From Nitrosospira sp. NpAV (lineage in GTDB: Bacteria; Pseudomonadota; Gammaproteobacteria; Burkholderiales; Nitrosomonadaceae), in the NCBI RefSeq assembly GCF_000832065.1, contig NZ_JXQM01000012.1, positions 28,604-92,603 of the forward strand: a stretch of 64,000 nt of DNA, written 5' to 3'. This document shows positions 8,430 through 16,979 of this stretch, piece after piece. The notes below the pieces were generated by a model. It was given only the letters and a program-made list of their open reading frames with translations, ran no database searches and was not told where the DNA came from. The translations under genes and the position numbers were made by a program. How positions within the stretch are numbered: the first letter of the stretch is position 1; each line of letters starts with the position of its first letter.

Positions 8430-9440
8430 ATGTCCGAGCTGGATTATTCCATGCAAGCAATGGTGCTGGATGAGCAGGGACAAACGGTGCATATGCGCTG
8501 CCTGCCTCGTCCCCGGCCAAATCCGGATCAACTGCTTATTAAAATAGCGGCCTGTGCCGTTTGCCGCACGGATCTGCATATCATTGACGGTGAATTGCCC
8601 GGACCAAAGCTGCCGATAATTCCCGGTCATGAGATCGTGGGGCGGGTGGTGTCTTGCGGAACAAACGTCCACAATTTTGCGATTGGGGAGCGGATTGGTA
8701 TTCCCTGGCTGGGTTGGACCTGTGGGCACTGCCGGTACTGCCGTAATGGCCATGAAAATTTGTGTGCGGAAGCCAAGTTTACCGGATATCAAATCGATGG
8801 TGGCTATGCAGAATATACCGTTGCGGACGCGCGTTACTGTTTCCGCATACCGGAAGCTTACAGTGACGTCGAAGCGGCACCCTTATTATGTGCTGGCCTG
8901 ATTGGCTATCGCGCGTTCAAAATGGCAGGGACCGCGGATCGGGTTGGGATTTACGGTTTTGGCGCAGCGGCCCATATCGTGGCGCAAATCCTGCGTTATC
9001 AGGGGCGGAGATTATTCGCGTTCACACGCGCTGGTGATACGATGGCACAGGATTTTGCCAGCCGGATGGGTGCGGCGTGGGTAGGCAACTCGGATGTGAC
9101 GCCGCCTGAAGAGCTTGATGCCGCCATTATTTTTGCCTCCGCCGGCGCTTTGGTGCCTGCCGCACTGCGCGCTATCCGCCCAGGGGGGATCGTGATTTGT
9201 GGTGGCATCCACATGAGCGAAATCCCTGCTTTTCCCTACGACATTCTATGGCGCGAAAAACATCTGGTCTCGGTTGCTAACCTGACTCGCCAAGACGCCG
9301 AAGAATTTCTGGTATTGGCGCCGAAAGTGCCCATTCGGGTGACGACGGAATCCCTGTCGCTAAGCCAGGCCGATACCGCGCTGATGAGACTACGAGAAGG
9401 AAAACTGACAGGTGCGGCGGTATTGATTCCCGATCGTTAA
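8430..9440 (+). CDS. Zinc-dependent alcohol dehydrogenase family protein
   Basis: 336 residues of the medium-chain dehydrogenase/reductase fold, reading from the ATG at 8430 (an in-frame TTG lies 12 bases earlier). Catalytic zinc ligands are Cys45 (CRTDLH) and His67-Glu68 (PGHEIVG). The structural zinc lobe has Cys98, Cys101, Cys104 and Cys112 (TCGHCRYCRNGHENLC). The nucleotide-binding part contains VGIYGFGAAAHI in place of the usual GxGGxG. The substrate is unknown. It is not obviously part of the arsenic operon: it is separated by more than 300 bases and followed by tRNA-Arg. Confidence 0.85.
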   Translation: MSELDYSMQAMVLDEQGQTVHMRCLPRPRPNPDQLLIKIAACAVCRTDLHIIDGELPGPKLPIIPGHEIVGRVVSCGTNVHNFAIGERIGIPWLGWTCGHCRYCRNGHENLCAEAKFTGYQIDGGYAEYTVADARYCFRIPEAYSDVEAAPLLCAGLIGYRAFKMAGTADRVGIYGFGAAAHIVAQILRYQGRRLFAFTRAGDTMAQDFASRMGAAWVGNSDVTPPEELDAAIIFASAGALVPAALRAIRPGGIVICGGIHMSEIPAFPYDILWREKHLVSVANLTRQDAEEFLVLAPKVPIRVTTESLSLSQADTALMRLREGKLTGAAVLIPDR

Positions 9441-9604
9441 GCTTTCAAGACGGTAAACCGGACCGTGGCTGATTCGACGTTCGCGGCGCATAACATCAGA
9501 AAGTCATGCACTTTTTCTGGCGGATTAAGTAAAGAACTATAGAGAATTACTGTAACGTGGCAATGAGGAGAATTTCCCCAAAAATTTTAATTGATGGATT
9601 CACT

Positions 9605-9635
9605 TTGACGTGATGAGTCGCCAGTCTGGTATAAT
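9605..9635 (+). promoter_or_regulatory. Probable promoter of tRNA-Arg
   Basis: TTGACG (9605-9610) and a perfect TATAAT (9630-9635) lie upstream of the tRNA. The 19-base spacing is longer than optimal, so the -35 assignment is tentative. Confidence 0.5.
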
Positions 9636-9677
9636 TGTGCCTAGTAGCCTGCCGGAGTTAAAGGATCGGCTGCGAAA

Positions 9678-9754
9678 GCGCCCGTAGCTCAGTTGGATAG
9701 AGTACTTGGCTACGAACCAAGGGGTCGTGGGTTCGAATCCTGCCGGGCGCGCCA
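9678..9754 (+). tRNA. tRNA-Arg (anticodon ACG)
   Basis: The acceptor GCGCCCG (9678-9684) pairs with CGGGCGC (9744-9750), followed by G and encoded CCA. The anticodon loop is CTACGAA (ACG, read as ICG for CGN codons). The T-loop TTCGAAT is standard. A degenerate copy of its 3' 47 bases sits 1 kb downstream at 10723-10768. Confidence 0.97.
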
Positions 9755-9761
9755 TGAAATC

Positions 9762-9795
9762 AAGGAGTTAGAGAATCCTCTAACTCCTTTTTCTT
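9762..9795 (+). terminator. Rho-independent terminator after tRNA-Arg
   Basis: A 12-bp perfect stem, AAGGAGTTAGAG (9762-9773) with CTCTAACTCCTT (9778-9789), loop AATC, followed by a T-run. Confidence 0.85.
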
Positions 9796-9975
9796 TGCCT
9801 TCTCTCCGGAACCTAAGTTAAGTACCCAACAGATTGCAACGCTGGAATTAAACGGAGTTCATGGAGTTCAGGGGGAGGAGGTATGGATCAGTAGGAAGGA
9901 CCCGTCCGATCCTCTAGATGTGCTCACATAAAAATTCTGTTTCATTGGTAATATGTCAGAGACATAGATCCGATA

Positions 9976-10563
9976 TCATTTCGCGGCCACTACACAAATG
10001 AGCGGATGTGAGCGAACGCCATTGTGATGCACACTTACTGAGAAAAAACCCGCTTGCGCAAACAATTGCGTAAGTTTATCCGGGCGGAACGCTTGATATG
10101 CTTTCTGTTTTTTATCACGAACCGTGACAGCGACATGACCACTCGGTTTAAGAACCCGATGCAGCTCACGCAACCCTTGGAGTGGCTCCTTCCAAAAATA
10201 GATGCAATTGATGGAAAACGCTTTGTCGAATGTCGAGTCGGCAAAGGGCAAATGTTCCGCTGAGCCAAGTTGTAAATTGACGCGCCCGGCGGCAATTGCT
10301 GCTTCATTTAATTGCCTTGCCGACGCCAGCATGGTTTCGGAGTGATCAATGCCAGCGATGTGAACCGAGGCGTTTACATCCGACAATAATTGGATTGCCT
10401 GCCCCGGTCCAAACCCCACCTCGAGAATATTTTCGCTGTTATTGATTTCCAAGAGAGAGATCGTCCACTCGTTGTCGGGGCGGTTGCGCCACGCCATAAT
10501 CCGACCTACTATACGGCCGATCAAACCTCTCGGTAGTCCAGCTTGACTAATTGCGGAACTCAT
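9976..10563 (-). CDS. Class I SAM-dependent methyltransferase (UbiE/MenG-like fold)
   Basis: 195 residues. Motif I is ILEVGFGPGQAIQLL (about residues 47-61) with the acidic residue of motif II in AGIDHSETM, followed by GSAEHLPFADSTFDKAFSINCIYFW and the post-motif HRVLKPSGHVAVTV. This is the small-molecule methyltransferase_11 pattern. The acceptor substrate is not evident. It is the single gene of the tRNA-Arg-bounded islet, so it may have arrived by transfer. Confidence 0.8.
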   Translation of the reverse strand: MSSAISQAGLPRGLIGRIVGRIMAWRNRPDNEWTISLLEINNSENILEVGFGPGQAIQLLSDVNASVHIAGIDHSETMLASARQLNEAAIAAGRVNLQLGSAEHLPFADSTFDKAFSINCIYFWKEPLQGLRELHRVLKPSGHVAVTVRDKKQKAYQAFRPDKLTQLFAQAGFFSVSVHHNGVRSHPLICVVAAK

Positions 10564-10722
10564 TGGTGCTTTCGACGCTAACTTCGTTATCGGAAGACAG
10601 CTCCAACTCCGACCTCTTCATATAGATCATGAGCTTAGAAGGGTTGTGTTCGAAGATATATTGTACCATTTGCCTGATACAGGGTCTTGATATATAATGA
10701 TAATATATTGTTCAGAACATAC

Positions 10723-10768
10723 GGCTACGAACCAAGGGTCTTGGGTTCGAATTCTGCCGGGCGCGCCA
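10723..10768 (+). repeat. Degenerate direct repeat of tRNA-Arg 3' half (putative att site)
   Basis: Matches tRNA-Arg positions 9708-9754 with three visible differences: one G missing from GGGG, a G-to-T and a C-to-T. It includes the anticodon arm 3' side, the T-arm, the acceptor strand and CCA. The divergence suggests an old insertion. It cannot form a full tRNA because the 5' half is absent. Confidence 0.8.
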
Positions 10769-10866
10769 CGTGAACAAAGGCTAGGCGAAGGTCTGGCCTC
10801 TTGTTATCCCTCAGTTGGCATCCGGTCATCCTAGAGTTGAAAACGCACAACTTTTCATAATTCATT

Positions 10867-11082
10867 ATGTCTGCCACCATTTATTGCTACCATTGTCATG
10901 TTCAACACTCGCGCGATGAGATGCGTCTGGTCGTTACAAAGACGGGCAAACGCTGGCGATGCGAGCGTAGCATCAAGAGCGCCCAGGCTGACAGGAAAAC
11001 ACGTGATGCGTTCGGACGCCAGATCTCGGCCATCAATAAGGCGGAGGCGCAGGCAAATATTCGAATGAGATCGAAAGACTGA
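10867..11082 (+). CDS. Small hypothetical protein with CxxC motif
   Basis: A 71-residue basic protein starting ATG-TCT. The N-terminus holds YCYHCHVQH, which resembles half of a zinc ribbon, and a third cysteine follows in KRWRCERS. The remainder is a charged, helical tail rich in Lys, Arg and Ala. I do not recognise a family. Metal binding is plausible but only three or four ligands are visible. Confidence 0.5.
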   Translation: MSATIYCYHCHVQHSRDEMRLVVTKTGKRWRCERSIKSAQADRKTRDAFGRQISAINKAEAQANIRMRSKD

Positions 11083-11093
11083 GCATTAAGCTT

Positions 11094-11135
11094 ATATGAT
11101 GCGTAGCCCATTTAACGGGGCTAGAAGCGTCATAT
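11094..11135. other. Imperfect hairpin downstream of the small CxxC gene
   Basis: ATATGATGC (11094-11102) pairs with GCGTCATAT (11127-11135) with one G-T wobble, and inside it TAGCCC pairs with GGGCTA. No T-run follows, so it is not a classical terminator on the plus strand. It may help 3' end formation of the neighbouring small gene. Confidence 0.4.
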
Positions 11136-11288
11136 CATTCGTTCAAATCGATATTCTCCCCGTCTGCAGAGTAATCTTTTCGCAATAAGGCAGCCGGGTA
11201 GCACGTCGGTCGCGGTCATGCGAGAATATGAGAGGGTCGATTCCCGGCTTTTTATGCCCATATCATGGGCTCTCCTCCGTCCGGTTCC

Positions 11289-13133
11289 TTAAGATCTCGT
11301 AGGTCCTATAAGCCTTTTCGCAGGAGATAGTGCGCTTACCACTGACGCTGGCACGGGTGGCAATTGTCCGCATGCAGTCGCCGCGATCAATTCACCAGAA
11401 AGTCCGGCCGTTATCAAGCCACGTGTACCATGCCCCAGGCTGGCATAAAGCCCAGGTAAAATTTCCCCTACCAGCGGCATGGCGCCGGGAACAGAACCCC
11501 TCACCGCTGCGCGTCCGCCCAGTTGCCCGACATCCAAAGAATCAATATTCATGGCACTGGCGAGAGTGGGAGAGATTTCCGCCAGTCTCGATAAGTTCTC
11601 GACATGATCGGCTATGCGCAAATCAACCCCTTCGTCGTTAAAGCCATGCGTCGCTCCTATTACATGTGATCCCGTGACGGATGGAGCGAGATAGCCGCGC
11701 GCGCATACGATTGTCCGTAGATTCCGGCTATGCAGCGTAGCGGGGACTACAGTGATCTGCCCGCGCACCGGCGTCAGCGGGAAGTCTGCCAGTGGCGCGA
11801 ATGATTTCACTTGGTATCCGGTGCAAACCACAACAACCTCCGCCTCACAAAACCACGACTGCCCACGTGAGTTTTCCCCCTCCACACGCCAGCCAGTATC
11901 CGCCGCCATCAAGGATTCCACACGATGGCCGGTGCGCCGCACGATGGCCGGGCTGGTCGCCAGTTCTGTGCAGAATCGCGTTGGCACTACCCAGCCACCG
12001 GCGGGAAACCACAAGCCGCCATATGCCAGTTCGATACCAGCCAGAGAGGATGCCTCGGCCGCATCCACATATCGCAATACATGCTGCGGCCAGTGGAGCA
12101 CCCTTAGCTTGTCGATTCGTTTCGCCTCTTCTGCGGAAAAGGCCAGTTGCAGTTCTCCACACTCCGCACGGGAGATGCCATCTATGGGCAGTTTTTCGTC
12201 CAGCAAAGCAAGCGCATGTCCGTAGGATGCCAGTACAAAGCGTTGCAGCGGATTCATACCTGCGCTCAATCGGGTGTGCAGAATGCCTCGCGGGTTACCC
12301 GACGCCGCCGCCGCCAACGCGGGTGAATGTTCAATGAGGGCAGTGGAGATCCCGCGTATTGCCAATGCCGAAGCAACGGCGCAACCCGCCACCCCTCCGC
12401 CTATAACAATAGCTGTTGCAGGCTTGGAGGAGACGGGTCGCATGAGCGACGAACCAGGGAGGCAGCCTTTCAGCATTTCGCGTTTGCTCCCAAAGCCGGG
12501 CAATTTGCTTACCTGAAATCCGGCTTCCTCCAGACCTCGCCGTACCCCGCCAGCACATGTATAGGTGGCAAATGTGGCCCCTGGCCGGGAAGCCCGTACG
12601 ACACTTTCAAACACCTGCTGTGTCCACATTTCGGGATTGCGCGCCGGGGAAAAGCCGTCGAGAAACCATGCATCGACACCATGATGGATTTCAGGCAGCG
12701 ACTCGGCCACATCGCCTATTGCCAGCGTCAGCCGTACCCGTCCATTGGCAAAGCTCCATCGATTCCAGCCCGGTACGCGGCGCGGCCACCGTGTAATGAG
12801 ATTATCAGCATAAGGCTGCAACACCGGCCATAATGCGAGTGCACCAATTAGTTCCCGCTCATCAACCGGATATCTTTCGACGCTGAAAAAATCCAGGGTG
12901 GCTCCGGTTGGGGCCAGTTCATCGAATAGTTGCCATGCGCATAAGAAGCTCAGCCCGGTGCCGAATCCCGTCTCGCCGATGGCGAAGGCACCTTCCGCCA
13001 AAGACGCAAAACGATCATGGAGTTGATTGCCTTGCAGGAAAACATGACGTTTTTCCGCCAACCCGGAATCTCTTGAGAAATAGATATCGTCGAAGAGGGA
13101 AGAAAAGAGTTGGCCATTTTGCCAATTGATCAT
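11289..13133 (-). CDS. mnmC: Bifunctional tRNA 5-methylaminomethyl-2-thiouridine biosynthesis protein MnmC
   Basis: 614 residues, close to the length of the E. coli fusion enzyme. The N-terminal methyltransferase domain (about 1-230; GETGFGTGLSFL binds SAM, DAWFLDGFSPARNPEMW follows) methylates nm5U34. The C-terminal FAD oxidoreductase domain (from about 245; AIVIGGGVAGCAVASALA is the dinucleotide fold) removes the carboxymethyl group from cmnm5U34. The start MINWQNGQ is family-typical. It is a single leftward gene with no obvious operon partners. Confidence 0.95.
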   Translation of the reverse strand: MINWQNGQLFSSLFDDIYFSRDSGLAEKRHVFLQGNQLHDRFASLAEGAFAIGETGFGTGLSFLCAWQLFDELAPTGATLDFFSVERYPVDERELIGALALWPVLQPYADNLITRWPRRVPGWNRWSFANGRVRLTLAIGDVAESLPEIHHGVDAWFLDGFSPARNPEMWTQQVFESVVRASRPGATFATYTCAGGVRRGLEEAGFQVSKLPGFGSKREMLKGCLPGSSLMRPVSSKPATAIVIGGGVAGCAVASALAIRGISTALIEHSPALAAAASGNPRGILHTRLSAGMNPLQRFVLASYGHALALLDEKLPIDGISRAECGELQLAFSAEEAKRIDKLRVLHWPQHVLRYVDAAEASSLAGIELAYGGLWFPAGGWVVPTRFCTELATSPAIVRRTGHRVESLMAADTGWRVEGENSRGQSWFCEAEVVVVCTGYQVKSFAPLADFPLTPVRGQITVVPATLHSRNLRTIVCARGYLAPSVTGSHVIGATHGFNDEGVDLRIADHVENLSRLAEISPTLASAMNIDSLDVGQLGGRAAVRGSVPGAMPLVGEILPGLYASLGHGTRGLITAGLSGELIAATACGQLPPVPASVVSALSPAKRLIGPTRS

Positions 13134-13223
13134 CCTAAATCCGTAGCGGCTTCATATAGAAGATAAGCGTGAAATAATACGAAATATTGTCATTAATGGT
13201 ATCCACACGCCTTGGGCTTGCAA

Positions 13224-13970
13224 TCAGTCAATGTCATCAATCGGTTTGTTTAATCTGATCGCTTTTTTTCGACGCATTCGAAGGTTGAGGAACTCCACGC
13301 TGACTGAAAATGCCATTGCGAAATAAATATAGCCTTTCGGAACATGCACATCAAAACCTTCCACGATAAGGGTTACGCCGACCAATATGAGAAACGAAAG
13401 CGCAAGAATTTTGATGGTTGGGTGAGTATCCACAAAATCTCCTATCGACTTGGCTGCCATCAACATAACCAGCACCGCCAATATGATGGCAATCGCCATG
13501 AGTGAAACATGCTCGACCAGACCAACGGCTGTTATGACCGAATCGAGCGAAAAAACGATATCCAGGACAGCAATCTGCACGAGCACCATTCCCATGCTAT
13601 TGGCGACGACTTTGTGACCCCCCTCATCATCCATACCTTCGACGCTATTGTGTATCTCATGCGTGGCTTTAGCCAGTAGAAACAGGCCTCCCCCAATCAG
13701 AACGACGTCACGCCCTGAAATCACGTTGCTGAATAGCTCAAACCATGGTTCAGTTAAGCTCATTACCCATGAAATGGAGAACAGCAGCCCAAGACGAGTA
13801 AGCATGGCCAGGCCAAGTCCCATTCTTCTCGCAGAATTGCGTTGAGCTTCGGGAAGACGGCCTACAAGTATCGAGATGAAGATTATATTGTCGATCCCCA
13901 ATACTATTTCCAGCGCGGTTAACGTCACTAACGCTACCCATGCTTCCGGGCTAGCCAGCCACTCAAACAT
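13224..13970 (-). CDS. TerC-family integral membrane protein
   Basis: 248 residues from the ATG at 13970, which has a GGGAGAAAG ribosome site; an in-frame ATG 87 bases earlier adds a non-membrane extension and is less likely. About seven hydrophobic segments occur. The two family signatures are LEIVLGIDNIIF near the N-terminus and VFSLDSVITAVG in the middle, whose acidic residues lie in the membrane. Related proteins (TerC, Alx, YgdQ) are linked to manganese export or tellurite resistance, but the ion is not defined here. Confidence 0.85.
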   Translation of the reverse strand: MFEWLASPEAWVALVTLTALEIVLGIDNIIFISILVGRLPEAQRNSARRMGLGLAMLTRLGLLFSISWVMSLTEPWFELFSNVISGRDVVLIGGGLFLLAKATHEIHNSVEGMDDEGGHKVVANSMGMVLVQIAVLDIVFSLDSVITAVGLVEHVSLMAIAIILAVLVMLMAAKSIGDFVDTHPTIKILALSFLILVGVTLIVEGFDVHVPKGYIYFAMAFSVSVEFLNLRMRRKKAIRLNKPIDDID

Positions 13971-14292
13971 CAACTTTCTCCCATTTTCAACACAAACCCG
14001 GATATCCATTAAGTGGCTCTTCGAGCCTATCCGAGGGATGCGGTAAGTTTCGGTCATTTCATCGCTTTCCCAGACGAACTCGCAACCCGTCGTGTCATCA
14101 ATCCCGCATCACGATGGATTATCCGGGTTAAACGCTATTCTCAAGCCGCTATTCTCCCATCCCTGTTTCTCTCACGCCAGATATTGTCATAGGCGATTCC
14201 CAGCAGGTACCTGAGAGGAATTGATCTAAGGATACTCAGCGCGAGACTGCACCGGTCACGCGGATAGGGAGCCGCTGTGGACCGTTCAAAGT

Positions 14293-14607
14293 CTATGTTA
14301 TTACGCCCAGGCTGACAGCGAACCAACGATTGGGATCTGTCCAGATATGCTCAATCACGAAGCCGCCGCGCTGCAACAGATCCTCAAGGCACGCGACTGT
14401 GTACTTATAACTGTTTTCGGTATGAATACGTTCACCTTGATAAAACTGTAATGTCGTATCAAGAGCATCGACTCTCACAGATTGGAGACACGTGCTTTCG
14501 AGATGCAGTTCGATGCGCGAGGCCGCCTCATTCCAGAATGACACATGGTGGAAAGCATCCGGCTCGAAGTGACCGCCAAGTTCTCGATTGATTATGACGA
14601 AAAGGCT
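14293..14607 (-). pseudogene. EgtD-like histidine methyltransferase, C-terminal fragment
   Basis: A leftward open stretch of 104 codons reads NRELGGHFEPDAFHH, then RIELHLES, then GERIHTENSYKYTV and IWTDPNRWFAVSLG. This is the C-terminal end of the EgtD / DUF2260 SAM-dependent methyltransferase family that trimethylates histidine for ergothioneine. A TGA closes the frame just upstream at 14608-14610, and the SAM-binding N-terminal two-thirds is missing. No ergothioneine partner gene is nearby. It is a relic of a once complete gene. Confidence 0.7.
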
Positions 14608-14610
14608 TCA

Positions 14611-15026
14611 TCGGAAATCTACTTGGAACTATTCTTGCGTGGATTAACAGTTTTTTGATCTATAATTTATGATAAAAGCGTAATCAAAAGTCATATTCAA
14701 GAAACCTGACAAGCCGTTAGAATGTATGCATATTATTTGCAAATTCTCTATAAGTATCAGTATTAATTCTGTACGCTGGCAGACATAAGTGTCGTCCAGC
14801 GCGCCCGGATTTGTTCGTTATGGAAAAAATCAGTTCAGCCGTTTGCATATTGGTGAACCGTAATGAATATGCCGGAATGGTTGTTTTTGTGTGCTACCGC
14901 ACTGACCGTATTCAACAAATTGCGCATTCTGTACCCGCCTGAAACACTCTTACCAGATTGGATTTCTTCGCTGGGCATATAGCAGTAACGAGGATTTCTC
15001 AAATACTATATTTATAGGAGATAAAC
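14611..15026. other. Intergenic stretch before the PRC-barrel gene
   Basis: AT-rich, non-coding as far as I can see. It ends in TATAGGAGATAAAC, a good ribosome site for the PRC-barrel gene. No repeat or RNA gene is recognised. Confidence 0.5.
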
Positions 15027-15536
15027 ATGAGCTACGAAGATCGCGATACCTACGGCATGTATAAAAATTACGACGAGAAGGGGCCAGGGCCTCGATTGAT
15101 GGGTGCTGACACTCTCATCGGAGACGATGTATACAATCATAAGGATGAAGATCTTGGTGATATCAAGGAAATCATGCTGGATGTAAACAATGGCAGAATT
15201 GCTTATGCGGTGCTGTCTTTTGGGGGGTTTCTTGGCATCGCCAACAAGCTTTTCGCGGTGCCGTGGAGTGCGCTGAAGCTGGATACCGTGAATAAACGTT
15301 TCCTGCTCAAGGTAGATAAGGAACGTCTCGAATCCGCGCCGGGCTTCGATAAAGATAATTGGCCGGATATGGCTGACCCGACCTGGCAAAATACGATCCA
15401 TTCTTACTATGGAACACAATCATATACGGATACCAAGTCTTCCGCCGACTATGTGGCATCCGGTCAAAAAAACGACGAGAGGGTTATTCCGGTGGCGCCA
15501 GTTGGCGCGGATAAGGCAAAGGATAAGCGGTACTGA
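15027..15536 (+). CDS. PRC-barrel domain protein
   Basis: 169 residues. A PRC-barrel beta domain lies at about 25-105 (LIGDDVYNHKDEDLGDIKEIMLDVNNGRIAYAVLSFGG, then LFAVPWSALKLD). The N-terminal region and C-terminal tail are hydrophilic, with no signal peptide or membrane segment. Free-standing proteins of this type are common in stress-related settings in proteobacteria, but their function is not settled. It has a strong AGGAG ribosome site and its own terminator, so it is monocistronic. Confidence 0.85.
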   Translation: MSYEDRDTYGMYKNYDEKGPGPRLMGADTLIGDDVYNHKDEDLGDIKEIMLDVNNGRIAYAVLSFGGFLGIANKLFAVPWSALKLDTVNKRFLLKVDKERLESAPGFDKDNWPDMADPTWQNTIHSYYGTQSYTDTKSSADYVASGQKNDERVIPVAPVGADKAKDKRY

Positions 15537-15612
15537 TGGCATCAAAGACGAGACCGAAGGGTCCTGTCAATTTCATAAGTAAAAATCGCTTCCCGATTCA
15601 AGGGTTGCGTGA

Positions 15613-15650
15613 ACAAAGGAGGCAAGTCATCTTGCCTCCTTTGTTTTATT
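15613..15650 (+). terminator. Rho-independent terminator after the PRC-barrel gene
   Basis: A 14-bp perfect stem, ACAAAGGAGGCAAG (15613-15626) with CTTGCCTCCTTTGT (15631-15644), loop TCAT, then TTTATT. Confidence 0.9.
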
Positions 15651-15766
15651 GGGATGAAGCCGAGCTTCATGAAAGTGGATAATATTGGCACCCAATAGTG
15701 CTTTCGCGATTCGATGCTGCTGAGTGCTGATCTGTTTATTCCTTGCAGCCTGTTAAAATCGGCCGG

Positions 15767-16909
15767 ATGCGCCCCCTTCCGTACTGGTCTCTTTCCGGTT
15801 TTTACTTTTTTCATTTCGCTTTCATTGGCGCGTTTGCTCCTTACTGGGGCCTGTATCTCAAATCCCTTTCCTTTAGCGCTTTCCAAATCGGGGTGTTGAT
15901 GTCGCTGTTGCATGTCACGCGTATTTTTGCGCCTGCTGCGTGGGGATGGCTTGCCGATCACACCGGTAAACGGTTGCTGATCGTACAACTAGCCGCAATT
16001 ACGGGGCTGATAAGTTATTGCGGCGTTTTTTTTGGTGAATCGTTCGCCTGGATGGCCGCGACGATGGCGCTGATGAGCTTCTTCTGGAGTGCGTCGCTGC
16101 CATTGATCGAGGCAACCACCCTTTCTTATCTTGGCGACAGCACCGCAAAATATGGGCGTATTCGTGCGTGGGGTTCGCTGGGGTTTATCTTCGCCGTGAT
16201 AAGCGTGGGTTATCTGCTGGACGCGATGGTTATTGGCTCATTACTATGGGCAGTACTGGGTTTCAAGCTGGGTATCGTAATCTTTTCCCGGCGAATTCCC
16301 GATGCCGAAATTGCGCCTCAATCCGCGGACAATCTTTCCGTACGGGAGATATTCAAACGACCTGAAGTACTGGCATTTTTCGCGGCGTGCTTACTGATGG
16401 CGCTCGCTCATGGCCCTTACTACACATTTTATTCGATTTATCTGGTGGAGCATGGTTACAGCAAGGGTACTGTCGGCTGGTTATGGGCCACTGGCGTGAT
16501 ATGTGAGATTAGCGTATTTTTTTTGATGCCGCAGCTCATGCGCCGGTTCGGGCTGAAGCAGATTATGGCTTTCAGTTTCAGTTGTGCGATTGCTCGTTTT
16601 TTGATGATAGGCTGGGGAGTGGAATGGCCAATTGTCGTGCTGTTGGCACAAATACTGCATGCTGCGACCTACGGCGCGCATCATGCCACCGCGATGATGC
16701 TGGTGCATCATTTCTTTCGCGGGCGTCACCAGGCCAAGGGGCAAGCCCTCTACACCAGTCTTACATTCGGCCTTGGCGGTACATTCGGGGGAGTATTCAG
16801 CGGCTATGCCTGGGAATGGCTGGGGCCAGGTCTTACGTTCACCCTGAGTGCCGTCGCCGTTTTGTTCGGATTGGGATTGGTCATCCGGAAGATGAACGTT
16901 AGCCGATGA
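15767..16909 (+). CDS. MFS transporter, PPP/HcaT-like (MFS_1-like) family
   Basis: 380 residues from the ATG at 15767 (an in-frame TTG lies 24 bases earlier). About twelve hydrophobic segments occur. The opening PYWSLSGFYFFHFAFIGAFAPYWGLYLKSLSFS and the loop motif GWLADHTGKR mark the small sugar/phenylpropionate-permease-like branch of the major facilitator superfamily. The central TAKYGRIRAWGSLGFI motif is typical of it. The substrate is unknown. It lies just upstream of leuC but has no functional link to it that I can see. Confidence 0.85.
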   Translation: MRPLPYWSLSGFYFFHFAFIGAFAPYWGLYLKSLSFSAFQIGVLMSLLHVTRIFAPAAWGWLADHTGKRLLIVQLAAITGLISYCGVFFGESFAWMAATMALMSFFWSASLPLIEATTLSYLGDSTAKYGRIRAWGSLGFIFAVISVGYLLDAMVIGSLLWAVLGFKLGIVIFSRRIPDAEIAPQSADNLSVREIFKRPEVLAFFAACLLMALAHGPYYTFYSIYLVEHGYSKGTVGWLWATGVICEISVFFLMPQLMRRFGLKQIMAFSFSCAIARFLMIGWGVEWPIVVLLAQILHAATYGAHHATAMMLVHHFFRGRHQAKGQALYTSLTFGLGGTFGGVFSGYAWEWLGPGLTFTLSAVAVLFGLGLVIRKMNVSR

Positions 16910-16979
16910 TGTGAAAAAAGGCTAGAGTTAAAAGTGTGGTCTTATGGGATAATTACAGATTCCCTTGGGATTGTGCAAC

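Larger units (their letters stand above)
9755..10768. mobile_element. Small islet bounded by tRNA-Arg and a degraded tRNA 3'-end copy
   Basis: About 1 kb lies between the intact tRNA-Arg and a 46-base near-copy of its 3' half, the arrangement left by site-specific integration at a tRNA. The only gene inside is a methyltransferase on the minus strand. No integrase is present, so this is either a reduced remnant or a passenger stretch. Integration is an inference from the repeat. Confidence 0.55.

Noticed and set aside
11190..11255. tRNA-like stretch with AGCCGGG, a GGTCGATTCCC-like loop and CCCGGCTTTTT
   Set aside because: The 3' CCC would have to serve both the T-stem and the acceptor, the D-arm does not pair, and no anticodon arm forms. 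Possibly a decayed tRNA, but not supportable.
14141..14326. 61-codon minus-strand frame next to the egtD relic
   Set aside because: No recognisable similarity, no ribosome site, overlaps the relic's end.
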